A stretch of 64,000 bases of DNA, taken from the NCBI GenBank assembly GCA_965656785.1, contig CBFHLY010000015.1, positions 15,930 to 79,929 on the forward strand. The letters are read 5' to 3'. Positions 1 through 8,548 of the stretch are shown here, one piece after another; position 1 is the first letter of the stretch; the number at the start of each line of letters is the position of its first letter. Made by a program: the position numbers and the translations under genes. This DNA is from JALQTD01 sp965656785. GTDB taxonomy: Bacteria > Bacteroidota > Bacteroidia > Flavobacteriales_D > Sanyastnellaceae. The notes below the pieces were generated by a model. The model did no database searches and had not been told where the DNA came from. It saw nothing but the letters and a program-made list of their open reading frames with translations.

Positions 1-1831
1 TTTGGGCGATGGGGCCAAATCGACCAATGCGAACGATGATGGGTTTTCCTGATTTCGGATCCTCCCCTAGAACGCGGTCTTTCGGGCGTTCTCCGACTTC
101 GATGACCTCATCGACTTTTGATTTGAACGGCTTGTAGAAGTCCTTAAGCATATCGCGCCAGTTCAATTCACCCTGCGCGATGTGGTCAAATTCGTTCTCG
201 ACGTTGGCCGTGAAGTTGAAGTCTAGGATGTTTTCAAAGTGCTCGTTCAAGAAGTCGTTGACCACCGATCCGATGTCCGTTGGAATCAGTTTGTTGCGAT
301 CCGCTCCGGTCATTTCCGTTTCCGCGCGCTCCGACATTTCGCTCCCTCGGATTTCCAAAACCCGGTATTCGCGGGGCGTGCCTTCCAAGTCCCGCTTTTC
401 CACATACCCCCGTTTTTGCACGGTGCTGATGGTGGGAGCGTAGGTCGAAGGGCGCCCGATGCCCAGTTCTTCAAGCCGCTTCACCAAGCTTGCTTCCGTG
501 TAACGGGGCAAGTGTTTCGAAAAGCGTTCCGTCGCCACAATGCCTTCGCGATCAAGTGCCTGTCCGACTTCCATGGCCGGCAAGCGGTCCTTGTCATGCT
601 CCTCCGTATTCTCGTCGTCCGTACCCTCGAGGTACACTTTCAAGAATCCGTCAAATGTGATGACTTGGCCTTTCGCCACGAAGTGTTCCGGTCGGCCGGA
701 GACGTCGATGTGCGCTGTCGTATTTTCGAGTTGGGCATGCGCCATTTGCGAGGCGATGGACCGCTTCCAGATGAGTTCGTAGAGGCGGACCAAATCCCGA
801 TCTCCCGTCATCCTGGTCGCAGTGAAGTCCGTCGGTCGAATGGCCTCGTGCGCCTCCTGCGCCCCTTTCGCGGCCTTTGAATAGGTTTGGCGCAGGTGGT
901 AATCTGCCCCGTAAGACGACTTGATGGCCGCTTCAGCTCCTTCCAAAGCCGTCTCGCTCAGGTTCGTCGAGTCGGTCCGCATGTAGGTGATGTGCCCCGC
1001 TTCGTACAGGTCTTGGGCCACCTTCATGGTGCGGGAAACCGAAAAGCCTAATTTCCGGGCCGCTTCTTGTTGAAGGGTGGACGTGGTGAAGGGGGCAGCG
1101 GGTTTCCGCGTCGTGGGCTTCGTGTCAATGGACTTGACCGAATGGGTGGAATGCAGGGCCGATTCGAGGAAGTTGCGGGCGTCCTCGAAGGCGTCGAACC
1201 GCTCGTTTAAGGTGGCTTTGAACGGAATGCCGTGGGTTAAAAACTCACCGACCACTCGAAAGGAAGCCACGGAGGTGTGCTGGCGAATTTCCCGCTCGCG
1301 CTCGACGAGGATGCGAACCGCCACGGACTGAACGCGGCCTGCGCTCAGTTGCGGTTTGACCTTGCGCCACAGAACGGGGCTCAACTCGAATCCGACCAAG
1401 CGGTCAAGGATGCGCCGCGCCTGCTGTGCATTCACCAGGTCCTCGTCCACCGTGCGCGGGTTTTCAATGGCCCGCAAAATGGCGGGTTTCGTGATTTCGT
1501 GGAAAACGATGCGCCGGATTTTTTCGTCCGCGAGTCCCAACGTCTCTTTCAAGTGCCAGGAAATGGCCTCTCCCTCCCGGTCCTCATCCGTCGCGAGCCA
1601 AACCAACTTTGCGGTTTTCGCGGCTTTCTTGAGGTCGCGCACAAGTTGCTCCTTGTCCTTTGAGATCGTGTACTTTGGCTCGAAGCCCGCTTCCACATCC
1701 ACGGCTCCCTGCCCTTTCGGAAGGTCGCAAATGTGCCCGTAACTGGACATCACTTTAAAGTCTTTTCCGAGGTATCCTTCGATGGTTTTTGCCTTCGCAG
1801 GGGACTCCACGATCACGAGGTTTGCTGACAT
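1..1831 (-). CDS. topA: DNA topoisomerase I (type IA), 3' part beyond window
   Basis: Relaxes negatively supercoiled DNA through a transient 5'-phosphotyrosine link. About 610 residues are visible from the ATG at 1831; the C-terminus lies left of the window. The Toprim domain opens with LVIVESPAKAKTIEGYLG and carries the acidic ATDEDREGEA motif. Next comes the SAGRVQSVAVRIL region, then the active-site motif YMRTDSTNLS with the catalytic tyrosine near residue 283. The start sits about 20 nt downstream of a TTACTTTG box on the minus strand (1852-1859), one base off the Bacteroidota -7 consensus. The gene is divergent from the glycosyltransferase at 2089. Whether C-terminal zinc-ribbon repeats are present cannot be seen. 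Confidence 0.97.
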   Translation of the reverse strand, partial: MSANLVIVESPAKAKTIEGYLGKDFKVMSSYGHICDLPKGQGAVDVEAGFEPKYTISKDKEQLVRDLKKAAKTAKLVWLATDEDREGEAISWHLKETLGLADEKIRRIVFHEITKPAILRAIENPRTVDEDLVNAQQARRILDRLVGFELSPVLWRKVKPQLSAGRVQSVAVRILVEREREIRQHTSVASFRVVGEFLTHGIPFKATLNERFDAFEDARNFLESALHSTHSVKSIDTKPTTRKPAAPFTTSTLQQEAARKLGFSVSRTMKVAQDLYEAGHITYMRTDSTNLSETALEGAEAAIKSSYGADYHLRQTYSKAAKGAQEAHEAIRPTDFTATRMTGDRDLVRLYELIWKRSIASQMAHAQLENTTAHIDVSGRPEHFVAKGQVITFDGFLKVYLEGTDDENTEEHDKDRLPAMEVGQALDREGIVATERFSKHLPRYTEASLVKRLEELGIGRPSTYAPTISTVQKRGYVEKRDLEGTPREYRVLEIRGSEMSERAETEMTGADRNKLIPTDIGSVVNDFLNEHFENILDFNFTANVENEFDHIAQGELNWRDMLKDFYKPFKSKVDEVIEVGERPKDRVLGEDPKSGKPIIVRIGRFGPIAQ

Positions 1832-1851
1832 GAATTGAGCTTTGGTCGGTG

Positions 1852-1859
1852 CAAAGTAA
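1852..1859 (-). promoter_or_regulatory. Putative -7 promoter box for topA
   Basis: On the minus strand this reads TTACTTTG, one mismatch from the Bacteroidota TAnnTTTG -7 box, about 20 nt before the topA ATG. No convincing -33 element was assigned. Confidence 0.45.
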
Positions 1860-2088
1860 CGCTGTTCATTGAGGCATTTGCAAACGAGGGGGGGCAAGAA
1901 AAGGTTGCAATTGGCCTTCAGCATAGGTGGGTTGGGCAAAAAAAAAGTTCTGACCAAATCCCTTGGAGTTCATGGGCCGATGGTGCACGTTACGCGGGTG
2001 CGAACAGGGAACCTTGCGCTTATAAATTTCTGATCGTCGTTGGTGAATTGGTCTGGGTCTTGCCTTCGTTTTGTCCCAAATTGCGCCC

Positions 2089-3663
2089 ATGAAAAAGCTC
2101 CGAGGAATCCTGGTCGTGGTCAGCGCCTTTGCGCTGGCTTGGTCCTCGGGAATGCTGCGTCACGCCGCCGACGCGCCCTATTCGGTTCACGAATGGCGCC
2201 AGCGCGACGCGCTGTCCCAAACCCTTCGTTACCTGGAGCCGGGCCGCGGATTTTTCGAGCCTGCCATCCACTTTGAGCACGCGGAGGGCGGTCGCGGTGC
2301 GGGGGAATTTACGGGCCTTTATTACCTGAATGCCCTCCTTTGGAAAGGAGTGGGGGAGCCGGTTCCTTGGACGTTGCGGTGGACACAAGCCGTGTTTTTG
2401 GTGTTGGGGTTGTGGGCCCTGGCCAAAGCGGTGGCGCATTGGTCGGGCAAGCCTGCGGTGGGCTCTGCTGCGGCGCTCGCAGTTTTCGCCTCGCCGTTGA
2501 TTCAATTTTATGGAGCGAATTATTTGGTCAATTCCAGTGCGTTGATGGCCGTTTTCATGGCTTGGTGGCTTGCCGCGCGGAGCGAACGGCCTGGGCGCAA
2601 TGCCCGATTGGAGTTGCTCGGTGCGTCCTTGCTGCTTGCGTTAGCGGGGTTGCTGCGCCCGACGATGCTCATTGGGGGCGTGCCGGTTTTGGTGCGTTGG
2701 TTGCGCGTTCGCCCGACTTCGTGGGCATGGGCAGGATCGTGCGGCGGAGGGTCGGTTGCCTTGGTGGTGGCTTGGGTGTTTTGGGCCAAATCCTACAACG
2801 CCGCCCACGATTCCACGTACTTCCTCACCACCGTTCGGCCGCTTTGGTCCACGGCCGATGTCTCGGCCGTTTGGGAGGAATTGGTGACGGTTCGGTTGCA
2901 AGACCTGTTCGATCTGAAGGTGCGCTGGGGGGCGGCGGGCATCGCGGCCGTTACGCTGTTCCGAGCGCGCCATGAGGCGGGACGATTCGCAAATGGCTTG
3001 GTGCTTACTGTACTGGCTTTTGGGGCATACTGCGTGTTGTGGTTCAGTAATCTGGATGTGCACGACTATTACCTTTTAGAGGGGTTGATGGTGGTGCCGT
3101 TGTTCGTGACGTGGGTGGCGGACGTTTGGGGAGGGGATCGCTGGAAGTGGTGGGTCGTGGGGGTGTTCGTTTTGGCCTTCGTTGTTCAAGCTGCGCATAG
3201 CGTTGCCCGCAACCAAATGAAGTGGGGGCGAACGGATGGGGCGTTGGTGGAGCGGTTGGTGTCTGAGGAGGAGCGGGCAGAGTGGAAGTGGTTCCATTGG
3301 GACCAGCGCAATCGGTGGTCCGCGCTGTCCGAGCTTCCTCAGTACCTCGAAGCGTGGGGGGTTCCGGATTCGGCGCGGGTGTTGAGCGTACCCGATGGCA
3401 GTCCAAACGTTTCGCTGACGCGCATCGGAAGGATGGGCTTCACGAGTCTATATGAATCCGACCTCCGCGCGGGTGAACGGGCGGCCTGGGCGTCTGGGCG
3501 CGGAGCGTCTTACTTGATCGTTAACCAGCCGGGCCTTTTGGAGGAAGGCGATTGGGGGCATTGGTTGGCTTACCCCGTAGGCGTCCACAGGAACGTGAAG
3601 GTCTTTGATTTACGGGCGGCAGCAGCAGGTGAGGGTGACAAATTGTCAGCCGATGTGGATTGA
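2089..3663 (+). CDS. GT39-like membrane glycosyltransferase (GT-C fold)
   Basis: Integral membrane protein of about 524 residues with many hydrophobic segments (for example around 120-140, 150-170, 195-215, 300-330 and 340-360). The first external loop holds HEWRQRDALSQ, matching the HxWRQ-D loop of Bacteroidota proteins annotated as dolichyl-phosphate-mannose mannosyltransferase-like (GT39/PMT superfamily). These transfer sugars from lipid-phosphate donors on the outer face of the inner membrane; substrate and acceptor cannot be read from sequence. I chose the ATG at 2089, where MKKLRG leads a hydrophobic segment, over an in-frame TTG 18 nt upstream. The stop is only 33 bp before miaB, whose promoter overlaps this end. 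Confidence 0.7.
   Translation: MKKLRGILVVVSAFALAWSSGMLRHAADAPYSVHEWRQRDALSQTLRYLEPGRGFFEPAIHFEHAEGGRGAGEFTGLYYLNALLWKGVGEPVPWTLRWTQAVFLVLGLWALAKAVAHWSGKPAVGSAAALAVFASPLIQFYGANYLVNSSALMAVFMAWWLAARSERPGRNARLELLGASLLLALAGLLRPTMLIGGVPVLVRWLRVRPTSWAWAGSCGGGSVALVVAWVFWAKSYNAAHDSTYFLTTVRPLWSTADVSAVWEELVTVRLQDLFDLKVRWGAAGIAAVTLFRARHEAGRFANGLVLTVLAFGAYCVLWFSNLDVHDYYLLEGLMVVPLFVTWVADVWGGDRWKWWVVGVFVLAFVVQAAHSVARNQMKWGRTDGALVERLVSEEERAEWKWFHWDQRNRWSALSELPQYLEAWGVPDSARVLSVPDGSPNVSLTRIGRMGFTSLYESDLRAGERAAWASGRGASYLIVNQPGLLEEGDWGHWLAYPVGVHRNVKVFDLRAAAAGEGDKLSADVD
3636..3648. promoter_or_regulatory. Perfect palindrome TGACAAATTGTCA at the miaB promoter
   Basis: TGACAA-A-TTGTCA is a perfect 13-bp inverted repeat. 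Its right half contains the TTG (3643-3645) that would serve as the -33 element for the miaB promoter. It lies inside the last codons of the preceding glycosyltransferase gene. It shares the word ATTGTCAGC with a site upstream of groES (8125-8133). A regulator-binding role is inferred. Confidence 0.4.
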
Positions 3664-3673
3664 GTTAACTTTG
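3643..3673 (+). promoter_or_regulatory. Bacteroidota-type promoter for miaB
   Basis: TTG at 3643-3645, a 20-nt spacer, then a perfect TAACTTTG (TAnnTTTG -7 box) at 3666-3673. The ATG of miaB follows 22 nt later. The -7 box starts just after the stop codon of the upstream gene. Confidence 0.7.
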
Positions 3674-3695
3674 CAGTTCAAGCTACCGCCCGAAC

Positions 3696-5147
3696 ATGAA
3701 CGACTCACCCCACCGACCGCAACACGCTGACGCCCTGCTTTCCGAAGAACTGCAGGGTGCCCCCACCGTTGTGCCGGCCCAGCCGACTCACACGAAAAAG
3801 CTCTACCTCGAGAGTTATGGCTGTCAAATGAACTTCAGTGACTCGGAAATTGTGGCGAGCATCCTCGACGGTGCTGGTTATGCCACCACCCGAAATGAGG
3901 AAGAGGCGGATTTGATTTTGCTCAACACCTGCGCCATTCGCGACAACGCCGAACAACGCGTGCTCAAGCGGCTCACCCAGTTTAAACAAGCAAAGCGCAA
4001 TCGGCCGAAATTGGTCGTCGGGGTGTTGGGGTGCATGGCCGAGCGGCTGCGGGAGAACCTGCTGGAACAGCAGAAGCTCGTGGATTTGGTGGTGGGGCCG
4101 GATGCCTATCGGGATTTGCCCAACCTCGTGGAGCAAGTCCACGGAGGCCAAAAGGCCGTTAACGTGTTGCTGAGCCGAGAAGAGACTTACGCTGAAATCA
4201 GCCCCGTTCGACTCGATGCCAATGGCATCACCGCATTCATCAGCATCATGCGCGGTTGCGACAACATGTGCAGTTTTTGCGTTGTGCCCTTTACCCGCGG
4301 GCGGGAGCGCAGCCGGGACCCGCAGAGCGTCGTGCGGGAAGCGAAGGAGTTGTTCGAACAAGGCTACCGCGAGGTCACGCTTTTGGGCCAAAACGTGGAC
4401 AGCTACAAGTGGAACATCGACAACAAAGGCCAAATCAAGAACGCCGATGAACCCGTCGTCCGCTTTGCGGAACTGCTCGAGCTCGTCGCCTCCGTTCATC
4501 CGGATCTGCGCGTCCGATTCTCCACGTCCCACCCAAAGGACATGACCGATGACGTGTTGCACGCGATGGCGCGCCACGAAAACATCTGCAAGTACATTCA
4601 CTTGCCGGTGCAGTCCGGCAACAGCGATGTGCTGAAGCGCATGAACCGGGGCTATACGCGCGAGTGGTACTTGGACCGCATTGCTGCCATTCGCAGCATC
4701 CTCCCCGGGTGTTCCATTTCCACGGATGTCATTGCAGGGTTCTGCGGCGAGACCGAAGCGGAGCACCAGGATACGCTTTCCCTCATGCGGGAAGTGAAGT
4801 ACGACATGGCCTACATGTTCAAGTACTCCGAGCGCCCGCGTACCCTCGCCGAACGCAAATTCGAGGACGACGTGCCGGAAGAGGTGAAGGGCCGGCGGTT
4901 GAGGGAAATCATTGAATTGCAAGGCGAGCACAGTTTGGCCGGAGCGGAGCGGCTCGTCGGCCAGGTGCACAAGGTCCTCATCGAAGGGGTTTCGAAGAAG
5001 AGTGAAGAAGAGCTGTTCGGGCGGACGACGTACAACACCATAGCGGTCTTTCCCCGGGGTGAGCACCGCGCCGGTGAATACGTGCATGTGCACGCCACCG
5101 ACCGGTCTTCGGTCACGTTGCGAGGAACCGTGGTACCAGCACCCTGA
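3696..5147 (+). CDS. miaB: tRNA-2-methylthio-N6-dimethylallyladenosine synthase MiaB
   Basis: Radical-SAM methylthiotransferase that adds the 2-methylthio group to i6A37 of tRNAs. The 483 residues fit the family. The N-terminal UPF0004 domain supplies the auxiliary [4Fe-4S] cysteines C43 (SYGCQMN), C79 (LNTCAIRD) and C113 (VLGCMAE). The radical-SAM CxxxCxxC is C188, C192 and C195 in MRGCDNMCSFC, followed by PFTRGRERSR. A C-terminal TRAM domain covers about 415-480. It begins the miaB-sigma54 activator-lptE-secG neighbourhood; the activator starts 3 bp after its stop. Confidence 0.97.
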   Translation: MNDSPHRPQHADALLSEELQGAPTVVPAQPTHTKKLYLESYGCQMNFSDSEIVASILDGAGYATTRNEEEADLILLNTCAIRDNAEQRVLKRLTQFKQAKRNRPKLVVGVLGCMAERLRENLLEQQKLVDLVVGPDAYRDLPNLVEQVHGGQKAVNVLLSREETYAEISPVRLDANGITAFISIMRGCDNMCSFCVVPFTRGRERSRDPQSVVREAKELFEQGYREVTLLGQNVDSYKWNIDNKGQIKNADEPVVRFAELLELVASVHPDLRVRFSTSHPKDMTDDVLHAMARHENICKYIHLPVQSGNSDVLKRMNRGYTREWYLDRIAAIRSILPGCSISTDVIAGFCGETEAEHQDTLSLMREVKYDMAYMFKYSERPRTLAERKFEDDVPEEVKGRRLREIIELQGEHSLAGAERLVGQVHKVLIEGVSKKSEEELFGRTTYNTIAVFPRGEHRAGEYVHVHATDRSSVTLRGTVVPAP

Positions 5148-5150
5148 GCC

Positions 5151-6353
5151 ATGGACACCGCTTCCATCAAACGCCGATTTGGCATCATCGGAACCGATGC
5201 GGCGCTGGATCGCGCCATCGGCATCGCAGCGCAGGTTGCGGCCACCGAGATTTCGGTTTTGGTTTTGGGTGAAAGTGGAGTGGGGAAGGAAGTCTTGCCA
5301 CGCATCGTCCACCAATTCAGCGCCCGCAAACACGGCCCGTACATTGCGGTCAATTGCGGGGCAATCCCGGAGGGCACCATCGATTCTGAATTATTCGGTC
5401 ACGAAAAGGGCGCGTTCACGGGCGCAACGGATGCGCGGAAGGGGTATTTCGAAGAGGCGAATGGCGGCACCATTTTCTTGGATGAAGTGGCGGAATTGCC
5501 GGTGACTACGCAGGTTCGGTTGTTGCGGGTTTTGGAGACCGGGGAGTTCATCCGCGTGGGGTCTTCCAAGGTCCAAAAAACCGACGTGCGCGTGGTGGCC
5601 GCCACCAACGTCAACTTTGCAAGCGCCATCGAAGCGGGGCGGTTCCGGGAAGATCTGTATTACCGATTGAGCCAAGTGCCTGTGCACGTGCCGCCTTTGC
5701 GCGACCGGTCGGGCGACATCCACATGCTGTTCCGCAAGTTCACCACGGACTTTTGCGAGCAATACCGGATGCCTCCCTTGCGGTTGACCCCGGACGCTGT
5801 GGAGGTGCTTGAGCACTACCCTTGGCCAGGAAACATCCGGCAATTGAAGAACACGACCGAGCAAATGTCCATCCTCGAAGTCGACCGCACCATCGACAGC
5901 GACACCTTGCTCGGCTACCTCCCTGAAACTCCCCGGTCCAGCGTTTCCTTGGCGACCACCTCCCGAGACAGCGCTCGCGGCATGGACGAACGCGAAATCC
6001 TCTATAAGGTGCTGTTCGACATGCGATCGGAATTGGCGGATTTGAAACAGCTGGTGGTCGGGCTCGCAGCAAAGTCGCACCTGACGGATGAGGACGAGGC
6101 GCTGGTGGAGCGGCTGGTGCGTGGGGAGCATCCGGTACCGACGCGTTTGGCCTTGCCCGAGGCGCGCACCGATTATGACGAAGAGCAACCGGCGGATGAA
6201 GTGGAGGAGGTGTTCTCGTTGCAAGATTCTGAGCGGGATTTGATTCGCAAGGCCTTGGAGAAACACCGCAACCGCAGGAAGAACGCAGCGAAGGAGTTGG
6301 GCATCTCCGAGCGCACGCTGTATCGGAAAATCAAAGAGTACGGATTGAAATGA
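5151..6353 (+). CDS. Sigma-54-dependent transcriptional activator without receiver domain
   Basis: AAA+ enhancer-binding activator of sigma-54 RNA polymerase, 400 residues. The AAA domain begins almost at the N-terminus, so there is no receiver, GAF or PAS sensor domain. Walker A is GESGVGKE (40-47), the sigma-54 contact loop is GAFTGA (87-92), and Walker B is GGTIFLDEV (105-113). A linker with acidic stretches (about 260-350) leads to a Fis-type helix-turn-helix at the C-terminus (about 355-400, ERTLYRKIKEYGLK). It lies 3 bp after miaB and overlaps lptE by ATGA, so it is probably co-transcribed with an envelope-biogenesis set. Activity may be controlled by a partner protein, as in PspF-like activators; this is inference. 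Confidence 0.9.
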   Translation: MDTASIKRRFGIIGTDAALDRAIGIAAQVAATEISVLVLGESGVGKEVLPRIVHQFSARKHGPYIAVNCGAIPEGTIDSELFGHEKGAFTGATDARKGYFEEANGGTIFLDEVAELPVTTQVRLLRVLETGEFIRVGSSKVQKTDVRVVAATNVNFASAIEAGRFREDLYYRLSQVPVHVPPLRDRSGDIHMLFRKFTTDFCEQYRMPPLRLTPDAVEVLEHYPWPGNIRQLKNTTEQMSILEVDRTIDSDTLLGYLPETPRSSVSLATTSRDSARGMDEREILYKVLFDMRSELADLKQLVVGLAAKSHLTDEDEALVERLVRGEHPVPTRLALPEARTDYDEEQPADEVEEVFSLQDSERDLIRKALEKHRNRRKNAAKELGISERTLYRKIKEYGLK

Positions 6354-6835
6354 GGGGCTTCCTTACCGCGTGTTTGGTTCTGTTGGGCTGCGGCATCTAC
6401 TCGCCGTACGGCGCCTCCACGTCAGGGGCGAAGACCTGCAGCGTGGCCCCCTTTGATCCCGTCAGCCCATACGTCTCCGCTTCTGCGGCGCTTGTGCTCA
6501 CGGAATCGTTGCGCGATCGGATTCAGCGGCAATCGACATTGCGGCTGGTGGACGACGGCGGGGAGCTGACATACCGCGCTGAGGTGGTGGATTGGAATGT
6601 GTCCCCGATCAACATCCAAGGCGACGAAACGGCCGCCGCGAACCGCCTGACAATTCGGGTGGAGCTTCACTACGAGAACACGCTCGAGCCGGAATTGAGT
6701 GTGGACAAATCGTTCTCCCGCTTTGCTGATTACACGAGCGATCAGGACTTGTCGGTCGTCGAGGATGCGCTTGTCGAAGACATTGGGGATCAGCTTTCCC
6801 AGGACATTTTCAACGCCACATTGGGCAATTGGTAA
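6350..6835 (+). CDS. lptE: LptE-family LPS-assembly lipoprotein
   Basis: Small outer-membrane lipoprotein of 161 residues. The N-terminus ends in LVLLGCGIYS, a lipobox with Cys14 as the lipidated residue; GCGIYS followed by a GAS-type segment is characteristic of Bacteroidota LptE. The remainder is a LptE/LPS-assembly-like alpha-beta domain (LTESLRDRIQRQSTLRLV, then a strand ending in the conserved FSRFADY). It is expected to partner LptD in LPS delivery to the outer leaflet. The ATGA overlap with the upstream activator supports translational coupling. Confidence 0.85.
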   Translation: MRGFLTACLVLLGCGIYSPYGASTSGAKTCSVAPFDPVSPYVSASAALVLTESLRDRIQRQSTLRLVDDGGELTYRAEVVDWNVSPINIQGDETAAANRLTIRVELHYENTLEPELSVDKSFSRFADYTSDQDLSVVEDALVEDIGDQLSQDIFNATLGNW

Positions 6836-6853
6836 CTCCTTAATTTAGGCCAA

Positions 6854-7702
6854 ATGAACGCCCCGTCCGCCTCCCTATCCGCCGACCGCATCAGTGCGTT
6901 GCTCGCTGCGCCCCATGACGTGACGGGCTCGGATTTGGACGGGCTGCGCGTTTGGCGCGACCGCTTTCCCTACGCCACAGGGCTCGACATCTTGGTGGCT
7001 AAGGCGGCAGCAGCAGCGGGCTCGGTCGATCAACACGCCGAGTTGCTTCGTGCCGCAGCCAACGCTTCCTCGCGCGACGGGCTGTTCCACCTGTTCGTTC
7101 GTCCACGGCTCGTTCAAGAGGCCATCGCGTTCGCGGATGAGGTGGACCAAACCGATGACGTCAACGAAGAAATCACGGAGGCGCCCGGCGAAAAGGCCGT
7201 GGAGGAACCGGTGGAAGAAAGCGCACCGACACCGGACGGGGTGCAGCGTGAAGTGCTTTTGGCCGCCATCCAAAGCAGCATCGAGCAAGATGTTCGGGAA
7301 TGGGAACACCCGGCAGTCCCCGCTGCTGAAGGCCGCTCGGGCTATGCTCAGTGGCTTGCGGTACGGGCGCGCGGCACGGGATTCGGTTCAGCACCAGCAG
7401 CCGATCCTGCCCCAGCACCGAAGGGGCAGGACCAACTCATTGATGCGTTCATTGCCGCCAACCCGCGGATCGGAAGGTTGCGCGAAGTGGATGGGTCGGT
7501 GGAGGATTTGGCCCGCCAAAGCGTGCTCGAAGACGCTACCCTGGTCACGGAAACCATGGCCCGCGTTTACGCGAAACAAGGGCAAATCGGCAAGGCGCGT
7601 AAAGCTTACAAGCTCTTGGCCTTGAAATATCCAGCAAAAAGTACTTATTTTGCAGCCCAATTGAAACAGCTGGGCAATTCCTCGTCCAGCAGTGATGCAT
7701 AA
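6854..7702 (+). CDS. Conserved protein between lptE and secG, TPR-like C-terminus
   Basis: 282 residues without signal peptide or membrane segments. The N-terminal third resembles paired helices, the middle (about 95-185) is acidic and Pro/Ala-rich, and the C-terminal ~75 residues (LIDAFIAANPRI..., then VYAKQGQIGKARKAYKLLALKYP) look like one tetratricopeptide-type repeat. Proteins of this kind occupy the same slot in other Bacteroidota; no biochemical role is known to me. The GGCCAAAT octamer lies 2 bp upstream of its ATG. Confidence 0.7.
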   Translation: MNAPSASLSADRISALLAAPHDVTGSDLDGLRVWRDRFPYATGLDILVAKAAAAAGSVDQHAELLRAAANASSRDGLFHLFVRPRLVQEAIAFADEVDQTDDVNEEITEAPGEKAVEEPVEESAPTPDGVQREVLLAAIQSSIEQDVREWEHPAVPAAEGRSGYAQWLAVRARGTGFGSAPAADPAPAPKGQDQLIDAFIAANPRIGRLREVDGSVEDLARQSVLEDATLVTETMARVYAKQGQIGKARKAYKLLALKYPAKSTYFAAQLKQLGNSSSSSDA

Positions 7703-7720
7703 CGACTCAAACGAACGACA

Positions 7721-8038
7721 ATGGGTTATTTCTTGATGGTGGTCATCCTGGTGGTGTGTGTGCTCCTGGGTGCAGTGATTCTGGTCCAAAACCCGAAAGG
7801 AGGTGGATTGGCGACCGGTTTCCAAGGCGCTGGCCAAGTTGGTGGCGTGCAAAAGACCGTTGACTTTTTGGAAAAAGCGACCTGGTACCTCACTGGCGCG
7901 CTCTTCGTGCTCTGCATCGTTGCAGGCATGTTCTTCGGAAACGCCACCCAAGACGTGGGCATCGACGAGACCATTCTGCCCCAAACGACCATGCCCGCGG
8001 GCGGAACGGTCGACGGAGGGAGCGCGGCCGGCGAATGA
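7721..8038 (+). CDS. secG: Preprotein translocase subunit SecG
   Basis: 105 residues with two transmembrane helices (about 2-24 and 50-72) separated by the SecG signature QNPKGGGLATGFQGAGQVGG and a VDFLEKAT segment. SecG assists SecYE-mediated export. The Ser/Gly-rich acidic tail is typical of Bacteroidota SecG. It closes the operon and is followed by a strong hairpin before groES. Confidence 0.93.
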   Translation: MGYFLMVVILVVCVLLGAVILVQNPKGGGLATGFQGAGQVGGVQKTVDFLEKATWYLTGALFVLCIVAGMFFGNATQDVGIDETILPQTTMPAGGTVDGGSAAGE

Positions 8039-8070
8039 CCCGATTCGTCCGACTTGCCGCTTGAGGCGGG

Positions 8071-8110
8071 AAAAATGTGCCAGCTTGTCAGAAGCTGGCA
8101 CATTTTTTTT
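8071..8110 (+). terminator. Strong hairpin with U-tract between secG and groES (may double as operator)
   Basis: A 16-bp perfect stem (8071-8086 pairs with 8092-8107), loop GTCAG, followed by Ts. It fits an intrinsic terminator for the secG operon. Because the stem is flanked by A and T tracts it also works on the opposite strand. The central TGCCAGC/GCTGGCA palindrome with TTGTCAG in the middle could also be read as a protein-binding site. Confidence 0.8.
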
Positions 8111-8124
8111 ATCCCACAGGCAGG

Positions 8125-8169
8125 ATTGTCAGCATCCCTGGGCGAACGGCGGTTTGGCATAGAATTCGA
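8125..8169 (+). promoter_or_regulatory. groES upstream region: ATTGTCAGC word and sigma-54-like element
   Basis: ATTGTCAGC lies at 8125-8133, and TTGGCATAGAATTCGA at 8154-8169. The second resembles the sigma-54 consensus (GG at the -24 position, TGGCA), but the -12 dinucleotide is GA rather than GC. The ATG of groES is 67 nt downstream. No CIRCE element (TTAGCACTC-N9-GAGTGCTAA) is present. Confidence 0.35.
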
Positions 8170-8235
8170 CTAGCAGGGAGCGTCTTCCCGATCGCGGAGA
8201 GACAAGAAATCAACTCAAATCACATCCATTACACC

Positions 8236-8511
8236 ATGTCTGTATCAATCAAACCCCTCGCGGATCGAGTTCTCGTAGAACCCGCCGCAGCTGAAGAGAA
8301 GACCGCCAGCGGAATCATCATTCCGGACACGGCGAAGGAGAAGCCCCAGCGGGGCATTGTGGTGGCCGTCGGACCCGGCAAGCCGGATGAACCAACGACG
8401 GTGAAGGTCGGCGACAGCGTGCTCTACGGCAAGTACTCGGGCACGGAGTTGGCGCACGAAGGGAAGGACTACATGATCATGCGAGAGAGCGACATCCTCG
8501 CGGTGCTCTGA
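8236..8511 (+). CDS. groS: Co-chaperonin GroES
   Basis: 91 residues, the usual size. It starts MSVSIKPLADRVLVEP, has the mobile loop EEKTASGIIIP that docks on GroEL, and ends with the MIMRESDILAVL strand. The ATG at 8236 is preferred over a longer reading from 8077 that would run through the upstream hairpin. groEL follows after 37 bp with an A-rich leader, so both are one operon. It caps the GroEL folding chamber. Confidence 0.98.
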   Translation: MSVSIKPLADRVLVEPAAAEEKTASGIIIPDTAKEKPQRGIVVAVGPGKPDEPTTVKVGDSVLYGKYSGTELAHEGKDYMIMRESDILAVL

Positions 8512-8548
8512 TTGCGGTTGAACGAACAAAAATTAAAAAACAACGACC

